Shown piece by piece: positions 61,193 through 64,000 of a stretch of 64,000 bases of DNA. Within the stretch, counting starts at the first letter, position 1. Each line of letters starts with the position of its first letter. The position numbers and the translations under genes are program-made. Source of the DNA: Marchantia polymorpha subsp. ruderalis. Lineage: Eukaryota > Streptophyta > Marchantiopsida > Marchantiales > Marchantiaceae. The notes under the pieces were generated by a model, which saw nothing but the letters and a program-made list of their open reading frames with translations, did not search any database and was not told where the DNA came from. Location: assembly GCA_037833965.1 (NCBI GenBank), contig AP031356.1, positions 13,290,501-13,354,500 on the forward strand. Direction: 5' to 3'.

Positions 61193-64000
61193 TTGAGTTT
61201 AGGGATTTGAGCATGAATCTTGTGGGGGCCATATCTTCTTGCTGGAGTGTCAACAGGAGCTGAGATTTGGTGCGCTTGTTCATGACGGCCGAGCGCACAT
61301 ACCTGCAAATTTTCAGCCCCAACGGAGCTGCTGTCAAGAAGTTGTCATTTCGAAACTTTGAGTTTAGGGGTTTGAGCATGAATCTTGCGGGGGCCATATC
61401 TTCTTGCTGGAGTGTCAACATGAGCTGAGATTTGGTGGGCTTGTTCACGACGGCCGAGCGCACATACCTGCAAATTTTCAGCCCCAACGGAGCTGCTGTC
61501 AAGAAGTTGTTATTTCCAAAAACTTTGAGTTTAGGGGTTTGAGCATGAATCTTGCGGGGGCCATATCTTCTTGCTGGAGTGTCAACATAAGCTGAGATTT
61601 GGTGGGCTTGTTCACGAAGGCCGAGCGCATATACTTGCAAATTTTCAGCCCCAACGGAGCTGCTGTCAAGAAGTTGTTATTTCGAAAATTTGAGTTTAGG
61701 GGTTTGAGCATGAATCTTGCGGGGGCCATATCTTCTTGCTGCAGTGTCAACATGAGCTGAGATTTGGTGGGCTTGTTCACGACGGCCGAGCGCACATACC
61801 TGCAAATTTTCAGCCCCAACGGAGCTGCTGTCAAGAAGTTGTCATTTCGAAACTTTGAGTTTAGGGATTTGAGCATGAATCTTGCGGGGGCCATATCTTA
61901 TTGCTGGAGTGTCAACATGAGCTGATATTTGATAAGCTTGTTCACGACGGCCGAGCGCACATACCTGCAAATTTTCAGCCCCAACGGAGCTGCTTTCAAG
62001 AAGTTGTTATTTCGAAACTTTGAGTTTAGGGGTTTGAGCATGAATCTTGCGGGGGCCATATCTTCTTGCAGGAGTGTCAACATGAGCTGAGATTTGGTGG
62101 GCTTGTTCACGACGGCCGAGCGCACATACCTGCAAATTTTCAGCCCCAACGGAGCTGCTGTCAAGAAGTTGTTATTTCGAAACTTTGAGTTTAGGGGTTT
62201 GAGCATGAATCTTGCGGGGGCCATATCTTCTTGCTGGAGTGTCAACATGAGCTGAGATTTGGTAGGCTTGTTCACGACGGCCGAGCGCACATAACTGCAA
62301 ATCTTCAGCCCCAACGGAGCTGCTGTCAAGAAGTTGTCATTTCGAAACTTTGAGTTTAGGGGTTTGAGCATGAATCTTGCGGGGGCATGTTCTTGCTGGA
62401 GTGTCAACATGAGCTGAGATTTGATGGGCTTGTTCACGACGGCCGAGCGCATATACCTGCAAATTTTCAGCCCCAACGGAGCTGCTGTCAAGAAGTTGTT
62501 ATTTCGAAACTTTGAGTTTAGGGGTTTGAGCATGAATCTTGCGGGGGCCATATATTCTTGCTGGAGTGTCAACATGAGCTGAGATTTGGTAGGCTTGTTC
62601 ACGACGGCCGAGCGCACATACCTGCAAATTTTCAGCCCCAACGGAGCTGCTGTCAAGAAGTTGTTATTTCGAAACTTTGAGTTTAGGGGTTTGAGCGTGA
62701 ATCTTGCGGGGGCCATATCTTCTTGCTGGAGTGTCAACATGATCTGAGATTTGGTTGGCTTGTTCACGACGGCCGAGCGCACATACCTGCAAATTTTCAG
62801 CCCAAACGGAGCTGCTGTCAAGAAGTTGTTATTTCGAAACTTTGAGTTTAGGGGTTTAAGCATGAATCTTGCGGGGGGCATATCTTCTTGCTGGAGTGTC
62901 AACATGAGCTGAGATTTGGTAGGCTTGTTCACGACGGCCGAGCGCACATACCTGCAAATTTTCAGCCCCAACGGAGCTGCTGTCAAGAAGTTGTTATTTC
63001 GAAACTTTGAGTTTAGGGGTTTGAGCATGAATCTTGCGGGGGCCATATCTTCTTGCTGGAGTGTCAACATGAGCTGAGATTTGGTGGGCTTGTTCACGAC
63101 GGCCGAGCGCAAATACCTGCAAATTTTCAGCCCCAACGGAGCTGCTGTCAAGAAGTTATTATTTCGAAACTTTGAGTTTAGGGATTTGAGCATGAATCTT
63201 GCGGGGGCCATAGCTTCTTGCTGGAGTGTCAACATAAGCTGAGATTTGGTGCGCTTGTTCATGACGGCCGAGCGCACATACCTGCAAATTTTCAGCCCCA
63301 ACGGAGCTGCTGTCAAGAAGTTGTCATTTCGAAACTTTGAGTTTAGGGGTTTGAGCATGAATCTTGCGGGGGCCATAGCTTCTTGCTGGAGTGTCAACAT
63401 AAGCTGAGATTCGGTGGGTTTGTTCACAACGGCCGAGCGCATATACCTGCATATTTTCAGCCCCAACGGAGCTGCTGTCAAGAAGTTGTCATTTCAAAAC
63501 TTTGAGTGTAGGGGTTTGAGCATGAATCTTGCGGGGGCCATATCTTCTTGCTGGAGTGTCAACATGAGCTGAGATTTGGTGGGCTTGTTCACGACGGCCG
63601 AGCGCACATACCTGCAAATTTTCAGCCCCAACGGAGCTGCTTTCAAGAAGTTGTTATTTCGAAACTTTGAGTTTAGGGGTTTGAGCATGAATCTTGCGGG
63701 GGCCATATCTTCTTGCTGGAGTGTCAACATGAGCTGAGATTTGGTAGGCTTGTTCACGACGGCCGAGCGCACATACCTGCAAATTTTCAGCCCCAACGGA
63801 GCTGCTGTCAAGAAGTTGTTATTTCGAAACTTTGAGTTTAGGGGTTTGAGCATGAATCTTGCGGGGGCCATAGCTTCTTGCTGGAGTGTCAACATAAGCT
63901 GAGATTCGGTGGGTTTGTTCACAACGGCCGAGCGCATATACCTGCATATTTTCAGCCCCAACGGAGCTGCTGTCAAGAAGTTGTCATTTCAAAACTTTGA
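61193..64000. repeat. 165-bp tandem satellite, 17 units, continuing beyond the window
   Basis: GCATGAATCTTGC (one unit has GCGTGAATCTTGC) recurs at 61211, 61376, 61543, 61708, 61873, 62038, 62203, 62368, 62530, 62695, 62860, 63025, 63190, 63355, 63520, 63685 and 63850. The period is 165 bp, except one 167-bp and one 162-bp unit. Units are highly similar. The units at 63355 and 63850 look identical and lie 495 bp apart, hinting at a three-unit higher-order period. The unit contains ACGGCCGAGCGC, far more GC-rich than the left flank. Because 165 is a multiple of three, the minus strand stays open for 527 codons (63481-61898), with a 55-residue repeat carrying LTAAPLGLKICRY and KSQLMLTLQQEDMAPARF. 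Two units have CGA changed to TGA. The length is nucleosome-sized, as in centromeric or heterochromatic satellites. Confidence 0.95.

Noticed and set aside
61404..61595. Plus-strand frame of 63 codons inside the 165-bp array
   Set aside because: All frames of a stop-poor tandem repeat with a period divisible by three stay open; this one is short and matches no known protein.
61193..64000. CRISPR-like array
   Set aside because: Units are 165 bp with no unique spacers between short repeats, in a eukaryotic context; this is a satellite.

Overview
This window looks like nuclear DNA of a land plant. Six protein-coding genes could be rebuilt, five of them exon by exon with consistent GT-AG introns and reading phases. 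Their products match plant-type families: an HSP110-class chaperone, RVB2/Reptin, the mRNA 3'-end factor CLP1, mitochondrial COQ9, the spindle factor TPX2 and the small acidic protein SMAP1. An RNase MRP RNA gene and a decayed plant beta-galactosidase were also found. Compact GC-richer genes alternate with very AT-rich, gene-free DNA. A bryophyte or other seed-free plant is my guess, but nothing here fixes the species.

Layout. 1-4.4 kb: no recognised gene. 4.4-8.6 kb: HSP110-class chaperone (+, nine exons, 846 aa). 8.6-11.9 kb: AT-rich spacer with a perfect 70-bp tandem duplication. 11.9-13.4 kb: RVB2 (-, two exons, 464 aa), divergent from CLP1 (+, ten exons, 457 aa, 14.5-18.3 kb) across a 1-kb shared upstream region. 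19.8-22.8 kb: COQ9 (+, seven exons, 386 aa). 24.1-24.4 kb: RNase MRP RNA (+) with a TATA box and a T4 terminator. 26.7-33.0 kb: TPX2 (-, about 23 exons, about 858 aa). 33-36.7 kb: spacer. 36.7-38.0 kb: short repeats and a GC-richer block without a recognised gene. 38.1-39.2 kb: a DNA transposon with long inverted ends and an 8-bp target duplication. 39.2-48 kb: extremely AT-rich DNA with Ty1/copia scraps and tandem repeats. 48.3-49.5 kb: a beta-galactosidase pseudogene whose intron carries a hairpin-bearing miniature inverted-repeat element; a second, inverted member of that family lies at 50 kb. 52.7 kb: SMAP1 (-). 53-58.8 kb: no recognised gene. 58.8-60.0 kb: decayed copia reverse transcriptase/RNase H. 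61.2 kb to the end: 17 units of a 165-bp satellite running off the window.

The conserved genes are housekeeping genes of unrelated pathways (protein folding, chromatin AAA+ ATPase, pre-mRNA 3' processing, ubiquinone synthesis, rRNA processing, spindle assembly, auxin-type response). Apart from the divergent RVB2/CLP1 pair, nothing suggests a functional cluster. The least explained parts are the hairpin-bearing miniature elements, the long-inverted-repeat element and the 165-bp satellite, which keeps a long reading frame open on its minus strand.
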